Shown here: piece by piece, positions 23,620-34,358 of the stretch
Numbering within the stretch: position 1 is the stretch's first letter
Layout: the number at the start of each line of letters is the position of its first letter
DNA from: Bretschneidera sinensis
Taxonomy: Eukaryota > Streptophyta > Magnoliopsida > Brassicales > Akaniaceae
DNA length: 64,000 bases
Assembly: GCA_023935145.1 (NCBI GenBank)
Contig: CM043700.1
Span: 35,767,620 to 35,831,619 of the forward strand
Direction of reading: 5' to 3'
Notes under the pieces: model-generated
Database searches by the model: none
What the model was told of the DNA's origin: nothing
What the model saw: the letters and a program-made list of their open reading frames with translations, nothing else
Program-made: the position numbers and the translations under genes

Positions 23620-24740
23620 TTGTAGAATGCTTATTAGAAATGCAAGGTAGAGATGATGAGATAGAGAAGATTAAGCAGTAAGTGCTTAGTAGAAAGCAAT
23701 ATGAGTTCAAAATTAGAAATGATGGTATTTTGGTATGGGGACATAGGATTTGTGTTCCCAATGATGCTGAGTTGAGAAAGGAGATATTGAGAGAGGCATA
23801 TGATGATGTATATTCGATGCAACCGAGTAACAATAAGATGTATAGAGGATTAAGACAGAATTATTGGTGGTCAAGATTGAAGAGGGATATAGTTGAATAT
23901 ATTTCTAGATGTTGGTTTATCAGCTAGTGATGTTAGAGAATAAACATTCGGGAGGCTTACTATAACCTCTTTCTGTACTTGAATGACTATAGAAAAAAAA
24001 AATGAGTATGGATTTTGTTTCTGGATTTTCCTATACCCATAGAGGTTTTAATGTTGTGTGGGTGATTGTAGATAGATTATCTAAATCATCTAATTTTCTT
24101 ACTATTAATACTACTTGGAGTCCTAAAAAGTTAGTTGAACTATATGTAGCTGAGATAGTAAGATTGCATGGGGTACCTTTGAGCATGGTATCAGATAGAA
24201 ATTCTAGATTTATATCTAGATTCTGAGAGGCTTTCAGAAAGTCATGTGTACACAATTGCAATTTAGTATAACTTTTCATCCTCAAACGGATGCGCAAACA
24301 GAAAAGATTATTAGAGTACTAGAAGATATGTTGAGGGTCAAAAAGAAAGAAAAGTCGAGTCTGAGGTATGTAGGACCCTATGAGGTTATTGAAAAAGTTG
24401 TGCTAGTTGTGAATAGCCTAGATTTGCCTCCAGAGTTGAAGCAGTGACATAATGTATTCCACGTTTCACTTTTACGAAAGCACTTACATGATGAATCTCA
24501 TAATATTTCAAGCCAAGCTATAGAAATTCAGAAAGGTTTGACTTTTATACAAGTACCAATGACAACTTTAGATAGAAAAGAACAAGTCTTGTGCAATAAA
24601 GTAATTCCATTAGTTCAAGTTATGTGGCGAAATAAAGATGTTGAAGAGATTACGTGAGAGTGTGAGGCAACTATGAAGAAATATTATTCACAATTGTTTT
24701 TTGAGTTAGGTAAGGAAATTTCAGGGACAAAATTTTTATA
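23620..24740 (+). pseudogene. Integrase and chromodomain-like tail of chromovirus-like element (broken)
   Basis: H2C2 region remnants, then the core (MSMDFVSGFSYTHRGFNVVW, VDRLSKSSNFL, VSDRNSRFISRF) and the GPY-like module (LRYVGPYEVIEKV). The C-terminal part HNVFHVSLLRKHLHD, TLDRKEQVLCNKVIPLVQVM and WRNKDVEEIT matches the chromodomain-containing tail of Tekay/Del elements. That domain is thought to steer integration to heterochromatin. Confidence 0.78.
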
Positions 24741-24741
24741 A

Positions 24742-24753
24742 GGTGGGTAGAAT
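24742..24753 (+). other. Polypurine tract of chromovirus-like element
   Basis: GGTGGGTAGAAT directly before the 3' LTR, the expected site for plus-strand priming. Confidence 0.65.
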
Positions 24754-27012
24754 TATAATACCCGTGTTCTTAAAGTAAGGGTAAAGAAGTAATTTGATAG
24801 ATATTACATGAAAATAAAATAATATATACATGAAAGATTTATTATTGAATAAAATAATTATTTGGAAAAAAAAAACTAAACCCGTGGTAGGGTGTAGTTA
24901 CAAAGAAAAATAAAAAAATAAAAAAGAAAAGAAAAAAAGGTGGTGATACACCTGGACGATTAATCCAAGTGTAGGCTATAAAACATGCAAGAATTGCATG
25001 TTAGCCAACTCAGCGACATAAGAATGAAATGGTGGCAGTGGATGGATTTTGATATAAAAACAATTTTTTGTTTTGTTTTATTAATTCCTACCAATTCCTA
25101 TTTGGTTTCCTTCTTTCTTCAATTCAAATTACTCTCTTTCTTTAAACACTTGGGGACTCAAAGAAAAGTCGAAAACTTGAATTTTAAAGAAATTTACGGG
25201 AGAATTTTAAAAAGATTCGAAGAAAACTTTAAGAAAAACAAAAGGTAATAATATAAATTTTATTTTTGAAATTATGCATACATGAAATTACTCGGAATTT
25301 GATGTAGAAATTTAAAGGGAATGAGTTATGGAGGAATTTAATAATAAATTAGAAATTTTAATATAAATATTATGTCAGGTGTTGATGATCAACAATCGGG
25401 TAAAATTATTGAAGGGAGCAGGAAAGACAAGGAGGTGATCCATATGTAGTTTTAAGTATTACGTGGTGAGTTAGATTTACTTTTACTAATCGAGACAAAT
25501 ATGAAATATAAAGTGATGATATTTGAATTAATTATTGAACTACAATGATTAGATGATATATGAAAGTTGATTGATTGATATTGTCAAAATTTATTATATG
25601 AGAAGTAATATTAATGAAATAATGAGTTGATGAAATATATAATGAAAGGATAAATGAAATTCTCGACAAGCTATGATTGGTAATTTGATATGATATATGA
25701 GGAGATAATTTAATGAATATGATAAAAATAATAATTTTGAAAAAGAGCTGGATAGCTAAATTGAATGTTTGAATGTATACTTATTTTATTTATTGCTCAT
25801 ATGCATATTTCATACTATTATTCATATGCATGAAATAAAAGAGCCAGGAAGAAAACCGGTCTAAATGAAAAGAAAAAAAGAACAGTGGCAGCCAGTGTAG
25901 CTGAAAATACAAGAACCGAGAAGGCAGTCGATCTAAATGAAAATAAAAGAACCATAGCAATCGGTATAGCTGAAAATAAAAGAATCGGGAAGGTAGCCAA
26001 TCTAAATGAAAATAAAAGAACTATGGCAGCCAGTATAGCTGAAAATAAAATAACCGAGAAGACAGCTGGTCTAAATGAAAATAAAAGAACCATGACAGTT
26101 GGTATAGCTGAAAATAAAAGAACCAGAAAGGCAGCCGATCTAAATGAAAATAAAAGAACCGTGAAGGAAGTCGGTATAAGTTAAAACATATCGATGTGTG
26201 GAAAGACGTTTCCAAATGATAATATGAAATGATCTGATATTTTAAATTCATGCATTGTATTTGTTTTAAATATTGATTATTATTTCTTGAGATGCTAAAG
26301 TGTCATTTTTTATTGTGGATTTATTGATAGATAAGATAAATATGATGAGAAAGAAATATAAAAGTGTGATATGATAAGAATTATCTGAGTGATTGATTAT
26401 ATGTTGTGAATCTCATAACGATGTAAATAATGAGGTTGAATTGATAGTCTCAATATGATTAAATATATGAGAAGAAAGATTGATATATTTAATGATTAAC
26501 TTAAGAAGAGATTGATAAATGATGAGGATTATGATACGAATGCTATTATCGAATTATATGAGATATAGATGAATAAATATTGGAATACTATTTGAACAAT
26601 TGAATTATAAGATGTGATTGTAATTATACAAATTGAATACTTTTAGTAAATTTAATTCACTGAGCTTGTGAAGCTGACTCCTCATTGTTAAATAATTTTA
26701 GGTGTAGGCAGGACAAATAGATTGTTGAGCTGTGATTCAGACTGAGTGATTATCTGTAAGTCTCATGGTCCATATCCTCAGACTAATGGAAAAAAAATAT
26801 TTGCAAATATTCATGCATCATATGTTGTATATATTATTTCAGTTGAAATTTTAATAATGTAACTCCCCTGTTGAGGGTTGAGGATTGATGTATAGATACA
26901 GATACATTCAGTTGATGTAAGTCTTTATATTGTTGCATATGTATGTCATGCTGGGATTTCAAAATATGACGACACCGTCTCGGGGGTGGCCAACCCGAGA
27001 TGGGTCGTTACA
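24754..27012 (+). repeat. 3' LTR of chromovirus-like element
   Basis: 2259 bp from TATAATACCCGTG (TG expected, so the terminal G has become A) to GGTCGTTACA. TATA box at 24973-24982 (CTATAAAACA). It contains a 69-bp tandem-repeat block at 25863-26185. Confidence 0.82.
25863..26185. repeat. 69-bp compound tandem repeat in the 3' LTR
   Basis: Alternates a 36-bp half (GAACCGAGAAGGCAGTCGAT then CTAAATGAAAATAAA) and a 33-bp half (GAACCATAGCAATCGGTATA then GCTGAAAATAAA), about four and a half full units. The lengths are multiples of three, so one frame stays open for 99 codons with a 23-residue period (RTEKAVDLNENK / RTIAIGIAENK). It lies inside an LTR, so a protein is doubtful. Confidence 0.88.
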
Positions 27013-27587
27013 CCAGGTCACTTTCCTTAAAGTTTAATTCACCCCTCACAGTGAAAGATGCTACCGATGAATTCTCTCTAAGATACAATGAAGTTCTAAT
27101 GTTATTCTGCACTTTGCACTTGTGAAGAATAACCCACAACAGAGTCCAAGAATTTATGGATGTATAACACTTATGTATGGAATTTTGCACTATTTATGGG
27201 CATAAATAAATCAGTATTTTGAAAGGAGAAGAAGAAAAAAAGAGAAAATCTAAAAAATCTGATTGTAATCTGTGTTCTTTTAATTATGATAGTTAAATAC
27301 ACTTATATAATGTTGAAATGAGTGTGTCTTTCCATTAGAGACACATTTTTAAGTTTAAAATCGAATTAAACTGAATACCAAGTATTCCTTCACAAATGAC
27401 ATTTCATTTCACGTTCAACTATCATAAAATGTTTTGAAAATTTGAACAGTCGACTGGACCATATTTTCAATCGACTGAAAAAGTTACAAAAAGTTCCAGA
27501 AATTTTCTCCTTTCCTTACAGTCGACTGTATACACTATTCAGTAACCTGTATGAAGCTTATAGTCGATTGTATCAACTCTTAAAACT
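27013..27587. other. Flank between two elements, probably an older LTR remnant
   Basis: No domain seen. The right half (27445-27575) holds CAGTCGACTG-like sites (AACAGTCGACTGGAC, TCAATCGACTGAA, TACAGTCGACTGTAT, TAGTCGATTGTA), the same motif class as the SIRE arrays. Element 2 may thus have inserted into a related, older LTR. Confidence 0.5.
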
Positions 27588-28771
27588 TGTAGACTGTGGT
27601 TCCAACCCAAGAGGGGGGTGAATTAGGTTTTTAAAACTTTTTGCTAATTAATCACAAGTTTATAAAAACAGATGAACCAACATGGATGTAAACAAGTAAT
27701 GTACTGTTAACAAAAGAGTTTAAAGAACAGAAGATGCAAACTCAATTTATAGTGGTTCGGCAATATCGGATTCGTTCCGACCTTACGTCCACTCTCTTCA
27801 AGGAACCTCCTTGAAGTAATCCACTAAGAACCTTAGTCGTGCAACTTCACAGGTGTTGCACAAACCTTACAATCCCTTCCTCTCGGAAGCTAATCCCTTT
27901 ACAATAAAAGCTGTAAAGTAAATGGTAAAAAGACAACAATGAAAGCTTATACAACTGAATAATATCTTTCTTTCAAGGTAAAGCTTGAAGAATAGCTCAT
28001 AATAAATATTTCAAAGCTTTTTGTGTATCAAAGAGTAAAAACTTGATTGAATGTGTAACTCCTTGTTTTGAAATGCTCAGTAGTGTGGGTTTAAATAGCC
28101 TTGATGTAATATATCCGTTCTGAATTGATTTGGTACGCTTTTGTACATCAAATGTATAGGTCTGGCGCCATAACGATCATATTTTTTGAATTACCAGTCA
28201 ACTGGGTCTTAATACCAGTCGCTTGGGTCCACTTTAAAAATCTCATTGTTAAGGTTATTGAAGGTACCAGTCGACTGGGTATGACTTACCAGTCGATTGG
28301 GAAACTTCTGCCCAAAGTACCTGTCGACTGAGTTATTCTTACCAGTCGACTAGGGACTGTCTATCCAGAACACCAGTCGACTGGTATGAAGCATCCAGTC
28401 AACTGTGGACATACTGTCCCATATACCAGTCTTCTGGTATATGTACCCAGTCGACTGGGTTGCCTATCAACCAAGTTTTCATGTTTTGAAAAGATTTTAA
28501 TTTAAAACATTTGATTAAAGGGTTATGTTAAAATACTTTTAAAAAAGAGCCATTAGACAAGCTAATTACCTAAACAACTGAGAATTACAACTTGTTTTAA
28601 TACCTTAGACCTATACTAGTTCTTCTATCTTCACTTGATGTTTGATTCGGGTTGAGTTCATGCACCTTGATCCTTGGTTGAATGCTCTTATTACTTAATA
28701 CACTTAGATAACATTGTTAGTATAATAAGAGTTGTGTTTTGTTATCATTAAAATATAGGTGAGGGTCAACA
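27588..28771 (-). repeat. 3' LTR of SIRE element 2
   Basis: 1184 bp. On the minus strand it runs TGTTGACCCTCACC...CAGTCTACA. It holds ten array sites (28193-28460), a TATA-like TATTTAAA (28088-28101 region) and a single 21-bp unit (TTCCTCTCGGAAGCTAATCC). Confidence 0.92.
28193..28460. repeat. Palindromic array in SIRE element 2, 3' LTR
   Basis: Ten CCAGTCGACTGG-like sites, three exact. The last one is the 16-bp perfect palindrome ACCCAGTCGACTGGGT. It lies about 90 bp upstream (on the minus strand) of the TATA-like box. Confidence 0.87.
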
Positions 28772-28790
28772 ATCTCCCTTTTTTTTATGA
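28772..28790 (-). other. Polypurine tract of SIRE element 2
   Basis: Minus strand reads AAAAAAAAGGGAGAT directly before TGTTGACC. A second purine run (TTTAGGGGGAG, minus strand) lies at 28976-28987. Confidence 0.75.
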
Positions 28791-29545
28791 TGACAAAACT
28801 TATGAGAAAGAAAAACAGTTTAAAAAACTAAGTGTTAGATTTTTTTGAAAAATCGAGCAGAGTTTCCTTTGTTTTATGAATAAAACCAACATGTAAAAAG
28901 ATCAAACGTAGTTTATATACATCTCAGCTAACCAATGCAGCATATATAAGCATATTCCAATATCTTTGGAGCAATGCTCCCCCTAAATGTATGCATTATC
29001 TTGAGTTTACATTAGGTTTTTCACATTTTCTCATTTTGCTCATCCGTTTTGACAACAGCAGAAAAGGGGTAGTAAACCAAAAAAAAAAAAGCAATTTAAC
29101 TACCATAGTCATCTGGAGTATGCATAAACAAACTTGCATAAAAAAATTTGGCATCATTTAGAGTTTGGAAGCCTTCCCGAGAAGAACAGGAAGTTTCCAT
29201 ATAAGCAGAAACAGTTTTAAAGCATATATCTGAATTTAAAAAGATATTAAGCATGCGGACATATGTAAAAAAAGTACATGAAATGGATCAAAGCTGAAAC
29301 AGAAATCATAGTCATATATAACAAAAGTCTATACAATATAGGCTTTGTAGAGCCAAAAAAAAAAATACATGAAGATATGTTCGTGCTAAGAACAATGAAA
29401 AGGTCTACATCAAGTGCATCGAAAGGAAGATAGAAAAGCGGCTCATGGAGCGGGAGAGTCTGAGCTGTCACGAATGAGATCCCGAATTTTAGCCAAAGAA
29501 CTTTCGGTGCGCTCTCGATACAGCTCGAAGTCATCCCGGAGAGTC

Positions 29546-30501
29546 TCAATAGAGGAGCTCAAAGTCTGAAATCTGGACTGTATGGTCAGCTAGAGGCTCG
29601 TGATAGCTTGAAGTAGTATAGGTGGCTCGAGCATCCATATCCATAGCATCAGCAACAGTAGCATCCTCATCATCACTACTATCATTCTCTCCAATCCGAA
29701 TATGTTTCCTGGCCTTAGAGTAGATGAAGCCATCGCGGACCGTGCATCCCATCTTCTTCAGCGAGGAGACGTTGATGATATCCTTTGGCCCAATATCCTA
29801 AGCCTCGGAGGTGGGGAGAGGTACTCGAAAGTACTGAAGTATGAGCGTGATGAGCATCCCGTAGGATAGACATCCAGAGTCTTTCGCTTCGCCATTAATC
29901 ATATTGGCGAGCAGCAGGGGGTATATATTGAAGTGGTGCCCAGTTTTAAGGCACCAAATCAATACGATATCTATCTTAGATAGATACCCTCGACTTCCTA
30001 TTCTCGGGTGGATGGTCCAACTCACGATGAGATTGAACAATTTCGAGTCTAGGGGCATATCACTACATGTATGAAATGTAGTGGGTCTGAATACATAGTT
30101 AGGGTCACCCCTAACTATCTGACACGCCTCTTCAACCTCGAAATTGTCTGGCCATCCATCCAGACTCCATTGGATCCTTCCCACATAGATCCTCAAAATG
30201 CTCACCAAGAGGTCAGTATTGCCTTGAAGGCTGGTAATATATCAAAATTACCATGATGAATAGAGTCGAAGTCGACAACTCTACCCGTCATGATTTTTTT
30301 GTGGTGGATAACGAAATTATACCTTGCCTTCGCTGCTGGGCTGGAGAACAGAGTGTTGTCAAGCTCTGTTCTAGGCTTCTTGCTGGATGAGCTCGCCACG
30401 CCCTTCCCCCTCGAATCCAGAACCATGGATTTGGTGGACCTTGGCCTTTTAGGTGCATTTGGTCCCCTGGTGGTGTATTTAACTCGGATTCTATCGATCA
30501 T
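29546..30501 (-). pseudogene. Accessory ORF3 of SIRE element 2, plant transposon-associated domain
   Basis: Starts with ATG (30501) as MIDRIRVKYTTRGPNAPKRP, a basic, Ser-rich leader (SRGKGVASSSSKKPRTE), then GRVVDFDSIHHGNFDIL and, after a frame change near 30205, LVSILRIYVGRIQWSLDGW, LFNLIVSWTIHPR, WCLKTGHHFNIYPLLLANMI and SYGMLITLILQYFRVPLP. A single in-frame TAG (about 29797) precedes DIGPKDIINVSSLKKMGC and an acidic stretch (DSSDDEDATVADAMDMD). The pattern resembles the 'putative plant transposon protein' family found beside plant retroelements. Its function is not known. SIRE elements usually carry an env-like ORF at this position; I saw no membrane segment here. The family match is from memory. 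Confidence 0.62.
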
Positions 30502-30689
30502 TTTTGGGAAAAAGAGTTTTTGGGTAAAAGGAATTTTTGGTGGAAATATGAGATTTCGACCGTAGAAAGTTGAAAATAAGGTTTTGGATGAGTATATTGG
30601 TGTGTTTAGGTAGTGTTTTGAAAGTTTTTAGATAAAAAAATGAGATTTTGTAGAGAGAGAAGGCTAGGGTTTTCAAAAATGGTGTGAAA

Positions 30690-30728
30690 ATCTGAAAAAA
30701 AAAAAATGAATAGCCTATTTATAAAATC
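30690..30728 (-). promoter_or_regulatory. Candidate internal promoter or splice acceptor before ORF3
   Basis: On the minus strand, GATTTTATAAATAGGCTA (30728-30711) is a TATA-type box. It is followed by a run of twelve T and CAG (30702-30691 area), which could equally be a 3' splice site. It lies about 190-220 bp before the ORF3 ATG and abuts the palindromic array. Confidence 0.5.
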
Positions 30729-30733
30729 ACGAT

Positions 30734-31020
30734 ACCAATCGACTGGGGTGAACATACCAGTCGACTGGGTCCTGTGAAAAGATGAATAGTTTTGCATACC
30801 AGTCGACTGGGTAAGATACCAGTCGACTGGATGAATTGGCAGAAAGATACCAGTCGACTGGATGAATTGGCAGAAAGATACCAGTCGACTGGGTAGTTTG
30901 TACCAGTCGACTAGGGTGATAACTGAATTTCAAAAAAAATTAGCTCCAAATAAAGTCTAGATGAACTAGTCAACTGGTATGGACTTACCAGTCGACTGGG
31001 ATAGACATACTAGTCGACTG
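30734..31020. repeat. Palindromic array upstream of ORF3
   Basis: Ten CCAGTCGACTGG-like sites between RT-RNase H and ORF3, six exact, two within a 32-bp direct repeat (GGATGAATTGGCAGAAAGAT between sites). On the minus strand the array ends a few bases before the TATA-type box. Short frames across it give the repeated peptide PVDWY, a by-product of the repeats. Confidence 0.88.
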
Positions 31021-31160
31021 AACTCTTAAGAAAATTTTCAGTCTTAAGTCTTAGCATGAAATTTGTTTATCTATGCCATCTTGAGTGAGGGAGATATTAA
31101 ACAAGGATTAATACTCATTCACTAGATGTCAAGTATGCATAATGATGAATGAAGAAGCAA

Positions 31161-32648
31161 TCAGACATTCAGTTTGTCATATTCTAGCAATCCCGTTAAC
31201 ATTCTAATCTTGCAGAAACTAGCTTCACTTAGAGGTTTTGTAAGAATGTCAGCTATTTGATCTTCTAAAGGTATGAATTCTAGTCTTATATCATATTTTT
31301 TAGCATGATCTCTTAAGAAATGGTGTCTAATTTCTATGTGTTTAGTTTTAGAGTGCTGAATAGGATTCTTAGTTAAGTTGATAGCACTAGTATTATCACA
31401 ATGTATTGGTATACTTTTAAGGTTCATGGCATAGTCTTCTAGTTGTTGTTTCATCCATAATACTTGGGCACAACAACTTCCAGCAGCTACATATTCCGCC
31501 TCGGCAGTTGATAGTGCAACGGAGTTTTGTTTCTTGGAAAACCAAGAGGTTAACATTGCACCTAAGAATTGGCATGTTCCACTTGTGCTTTTTCTATCTA
31601 ACTTACATCCAGCAAAATCAGCATCTGAATATCCTACAAGCTCAAAAGATGAATCTCTAGAGTACCATAGTCTTATTGTTTGAGTTCCTTGTAGATATCT
31701 AAGGATCCTTTTTACTGCAACTACATGTGATTTCTTAGGATTAGCCTGAAATCTAGCACACATGCATACACTAAACATAATACCAGGTCTACTTGCAGTC
31801 AAATAAAGTAAAGCTCCTATCATGCTTCTATAATTTTTAGTATCTACACATTTACCTCCTTCATCAAGATCAAGTTTTGTAGATGTGCTCATAGGAGTAC
31901 CAAGTGGCTTTGAGCTTTCCATCCCAAACCTCTTTAGCAGATCCTTAGTGTATTTTGATTGATTGATGAAGATGCCTCCTTTCAATTGTTTGATTTGAAG
32001 TCCAAGGAAGTAGGTAAGCTCTCCCATCCTGCTCATTTCAAATTTACCTTGCCTGCACTTGGCAAACTCTTGACACATAGATTCATTAGTAGCACCAAAT
32101 ATAATATCATCAACATATATTTGGACTAGCAAAATGTCATTTTTGTGAGTTTTTGTGAAGGAGATTGTGTCTATCTTACCTCTTACAAAGTTATTGTCAA
32201 TCAAAAATTTACTTAGTCTTTCATACCATGCCTTTGGAGCTTGTTTCAACTCATATAGAGCCTTAGAAAGCTTGTAGACATGATTTAGAAGACTAGGATT
32301 TTCAAATCCAAGAGGTTGTTCAACATAAACCTCTTCTTCTATAAATCCATTTAAGAAAGCACTCTTTACATCCATTTGAAATAACTTAACCTTATTAAAG
32401 CATGCAAAGGCCATCAACATTCGAATAGCTTCTAATCTAGCTACAGGAGCATAGGTCTCATCAAAGTCTATTCTTTCTTTTTGATTGTATCCCTTAGCAA
32501 CTAGTCTAGACTTATTCCTAGTTACTATCCTATTTTCATCCATCTTATTTCTAAATACCCATTTAGTTCCAATTATTGTATGATTCTTAGGTCTAGGAAC
32601 TAGATTCCATACATTGTTTTTTTCAAATTGATTTATTTCTTTTTGCAT
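31161..32648 (-). CDS. SIRE reverse transcriptase and RNase H (intact 495-codon frame)
   Basis: Copies element RNA into DNA and removes the RNA strand. The frame is open throughout. RT blocks: [71 protein letters not shown] and the catalytic [11 protein letters not shown]. RNase [81 protein letters not shown] and [19 protein letters not shown] is typical of the SIRE/Maximus lineage. It is really the 3' part of one gag-pol polyprotein, so the first Met (32648) is not a true start. Confidence 0.93.
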   Translation of the reverse strand: MQKEINQFEKNNVWNLVPRPKNHTIIGTKWVFRNKMDENRIVTRNKSRLVAKGYNQKERIDFDETYAPVARLEAIRMLMAFACFNKVKLFQMDVKSAFLNGFIEEEVYVEQPLGFENPSLLNHVYKLSKALYELKQAPKAWYERLSKFLIDNNFVRGKIDTISFTKTHKNDILLVQIYVDDIIFGATNESMCQEFAKCRQGKFEMSRMGELTYFLGLQIKQLKGGIFINQSKYTKDLLKRFGMESSKPLGTPMSTSTKLDLDEGGKCVDTKNYRSMIGALLYLTASRPGIMFSVCMCARFQANPKKSHVVAVKRILRYLQGTQTIRLWYSRDSSFELVGYSDADFAGCKLDRKSTSGTCQFLGAMLTSWFSKKQNSVALSTAEAEYVAAGSCCAQVLWMKQQLEDYAMNLKSIPIHCDNTSAINLTKNPIQHSKTKHIEIRHHFLRDHAKKYDIRLEFIPLEDQIADILTKPLSEASFCKIRMLTGLLEYDKLNV

Positions 32649-33835
32649 GACAATTATCTAAACATTATCTTTTTCGGCTTCAATAAATGTCTTAGGTTCA
32701 ATTTGAGACAAATAAGCTACATAATTGCAAATATTTCTAATTGAGGAATGAGTTCTTACCCCTTGTGAAGGAACACTAATCACTTGATCAATCGGGTGAT
32801 AATTTACATACCTCTAATCTTTGGGAAGACTATCTTCTTATTGGCTTGTAGATGGTTGGTCCAATTTGAGAGTTTCCATCTCTTCATTTATTTGAGGTGG
32901 ACTCTCCTTTGGGTCAACAATAGGAGTAGGTGTTTCCGTTCTTGGAATAAAATCTGCATCATCATTGAAAGAAACTACACTACTACTAATTGTGTTAGAC
33001 TCATCAAGAGTTATATGTACAGATTCTTCTACCACTAGAGTTCTCTTGTTGAAGACTCTATAAGCTTTACTAGAAGTTGAATATCCTAAAAATATTCCTT
33101 CATCGGTCTTAGAGTCAAATTTACCCAAGTCAGTTTTATTGTTATTTAGGATGAAGTACTTACAACCAAAAGTACGAAAATAGGAGATACTAGGCTTTCT
33201 ACCTTTCCATAATTCATACGGAGTTTTATCAAGCATAGGCCTAATTAAGATTCTATTCAAGATATAGCAAGAAGTGTTTACTGCTTCAGCCCAAATTTGG
33301 TAAACTATTTTCACAAATCATTGTTCTTGCAAATTCTTCTAGAACTCTATTTTTCCTCTCAACAACTCCTTTTTGTTAAGGAGTTCTAGGAGCTGAAAAG
33401 TTGTGATCAATTCCATTTTCATCATAAAATTTTGAAAAGCTTTGGTTTTCAAACTCTTTTTCATGATCACTTCTAATGCTTGAGATACAAATCCCTTTTT
33501 TCATTTTGAACTTTTTTGCAAAAGTTTTCAAATCCTTTGAAAGCTTCATCCTTGTAAGCAATAAAAATAACAAAGGTATATCTTGAATAGTCATCAATAA
33601 TAACAAGAGCATATTGATGGCCACCTAGACTAATGGTACTTATTGGACCAAATAAGTCCATATGCAAAAGTTCCAAAGGTCTAATAGTTGAGACTACATT
33701 CTTTGATTTAAAAGAAATCCTAGTTTGTTTTCCCATTTGACAAGCATCACATACTTTATCTTTTTCAAAATTGATTTTGGGAAGTCCAATGACTAAATCT
33801 TTTCTTGAAATGATTTTCAGCAAGTTCATGTTCAC
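32649..33835 (-). pseudogene. SIRE integrase (frameshifted)
   Basis: From 33835: GAG-pre-integrase segment (CDACQMGKQTRISFKSKN), then the catalytic core LLHMDLFGPISTISLGGHQY and VIIDDYSRYTFV. A frame change near 33500-33600 leads to SSIRSDHEKEFENQSF, DENGIDHNFSAPRTP, a stop where CAA is expected, then GVVERKNRVLEEFARTM. After another break, IWAEAVNTSCYILNRI, KTPYELWKGRKPSISYFRTF and FLGYSTSSKAYRVFN. At least two frame changes and one nonsense codon. Confidence 0.85.
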
Positions 33836-33859
33836 ATGACCAAGCCTTCTATGCCATAG

Positions 33860-34260
33860 TCATGGATTTTCACTAATGGCAGGAAAACATTTTTCATTTT
33901 CAGAATGTAAGGATTTCAAATCAACTATATAGACATTTTCATGTCTATGGCCAACAAATTTGATCTTGTTACTCTTGATGTCTATAACTAGACAATGAGA
34001 GGTCTCAAATGTGACTTTGTTGCCTTTGTCACAAAGTTGACTAATACTTCGTAAATTTGGCTTAAGGCCTTGTACTAGCAATACATTATCTATGGTTGAG
34101 AAATCATTACTAACTTTTCCATGCCCGATGATCTTTATTTTTGTGTTGTCTCCAATGGTGACAAGTCCACCATCTCTTAGAGTTAGCTCCTTGAACACAC
34201 TTTTATCACCGGTCATGTGTTTTAAGCATCCATTATCAAGGTACCAACAGTTACCTTTCT
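33860..34260 (-). pseudogene. SIRE protease region
   Basis: Minus strand reads CWYLDNGCLKHMTGDKSVF. Relatives have D-S-G at the active site; here it is D-N-G. VTIGDNTKIKIIGHGKV and NVLLVQGLKPNLRSISQLCD follow as normal. The Ser to Asn change suggests reduced or no activity. Confidence 0.8.
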
Positions 34261-34358
34261 CCTTGGTGTGGAGACATATCTACATCACACAAGGATACAC
34301 AATTGCATTTTTTAGGTCCTTTTGGGTTAGTCCTTGAAAATACGGTTCCTTTTGGGAC

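Larger units (their letters stand above)
19161..27012 (+). mobile_element. Decayed Ty3/gypsy element, chromovirus-like (Tekay/Del type)
   Basis: Partial 5' LTR (19161-20080), primer site, gag, protease, RT, RNase H, integrase with chromodomain-like tail, polypurine tract and 3' LTR (24754-27012). The two LTRs align from the repeat block onward, including ATCTGTAAGTCTCATGGTCC and CTCGGGGGTGGCCAACCC. All coding regions carry many stops. The 5' part of the left LTR is missing at the junction with the reversed copia fragment. Confidence 0.87.

Noticed and set aside
25885..26184. 99-codon frame as a gene
   Set aside because: It lies inside an LTR and is a by-product of a tandem repeat whose unit is a multiple of three.
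28193..28460. Regular-looking palindromic repeats as a CRISPR-like array
   Set aside because: Plant nuclear DNA inside an LTR, irregular spacing, degenerate units and no unique spacers of equal length.
30727..30933. 68-codon frame with PVDWY repeats
   Set aside because: Translation of the palindromic array; no domain and no constant start.
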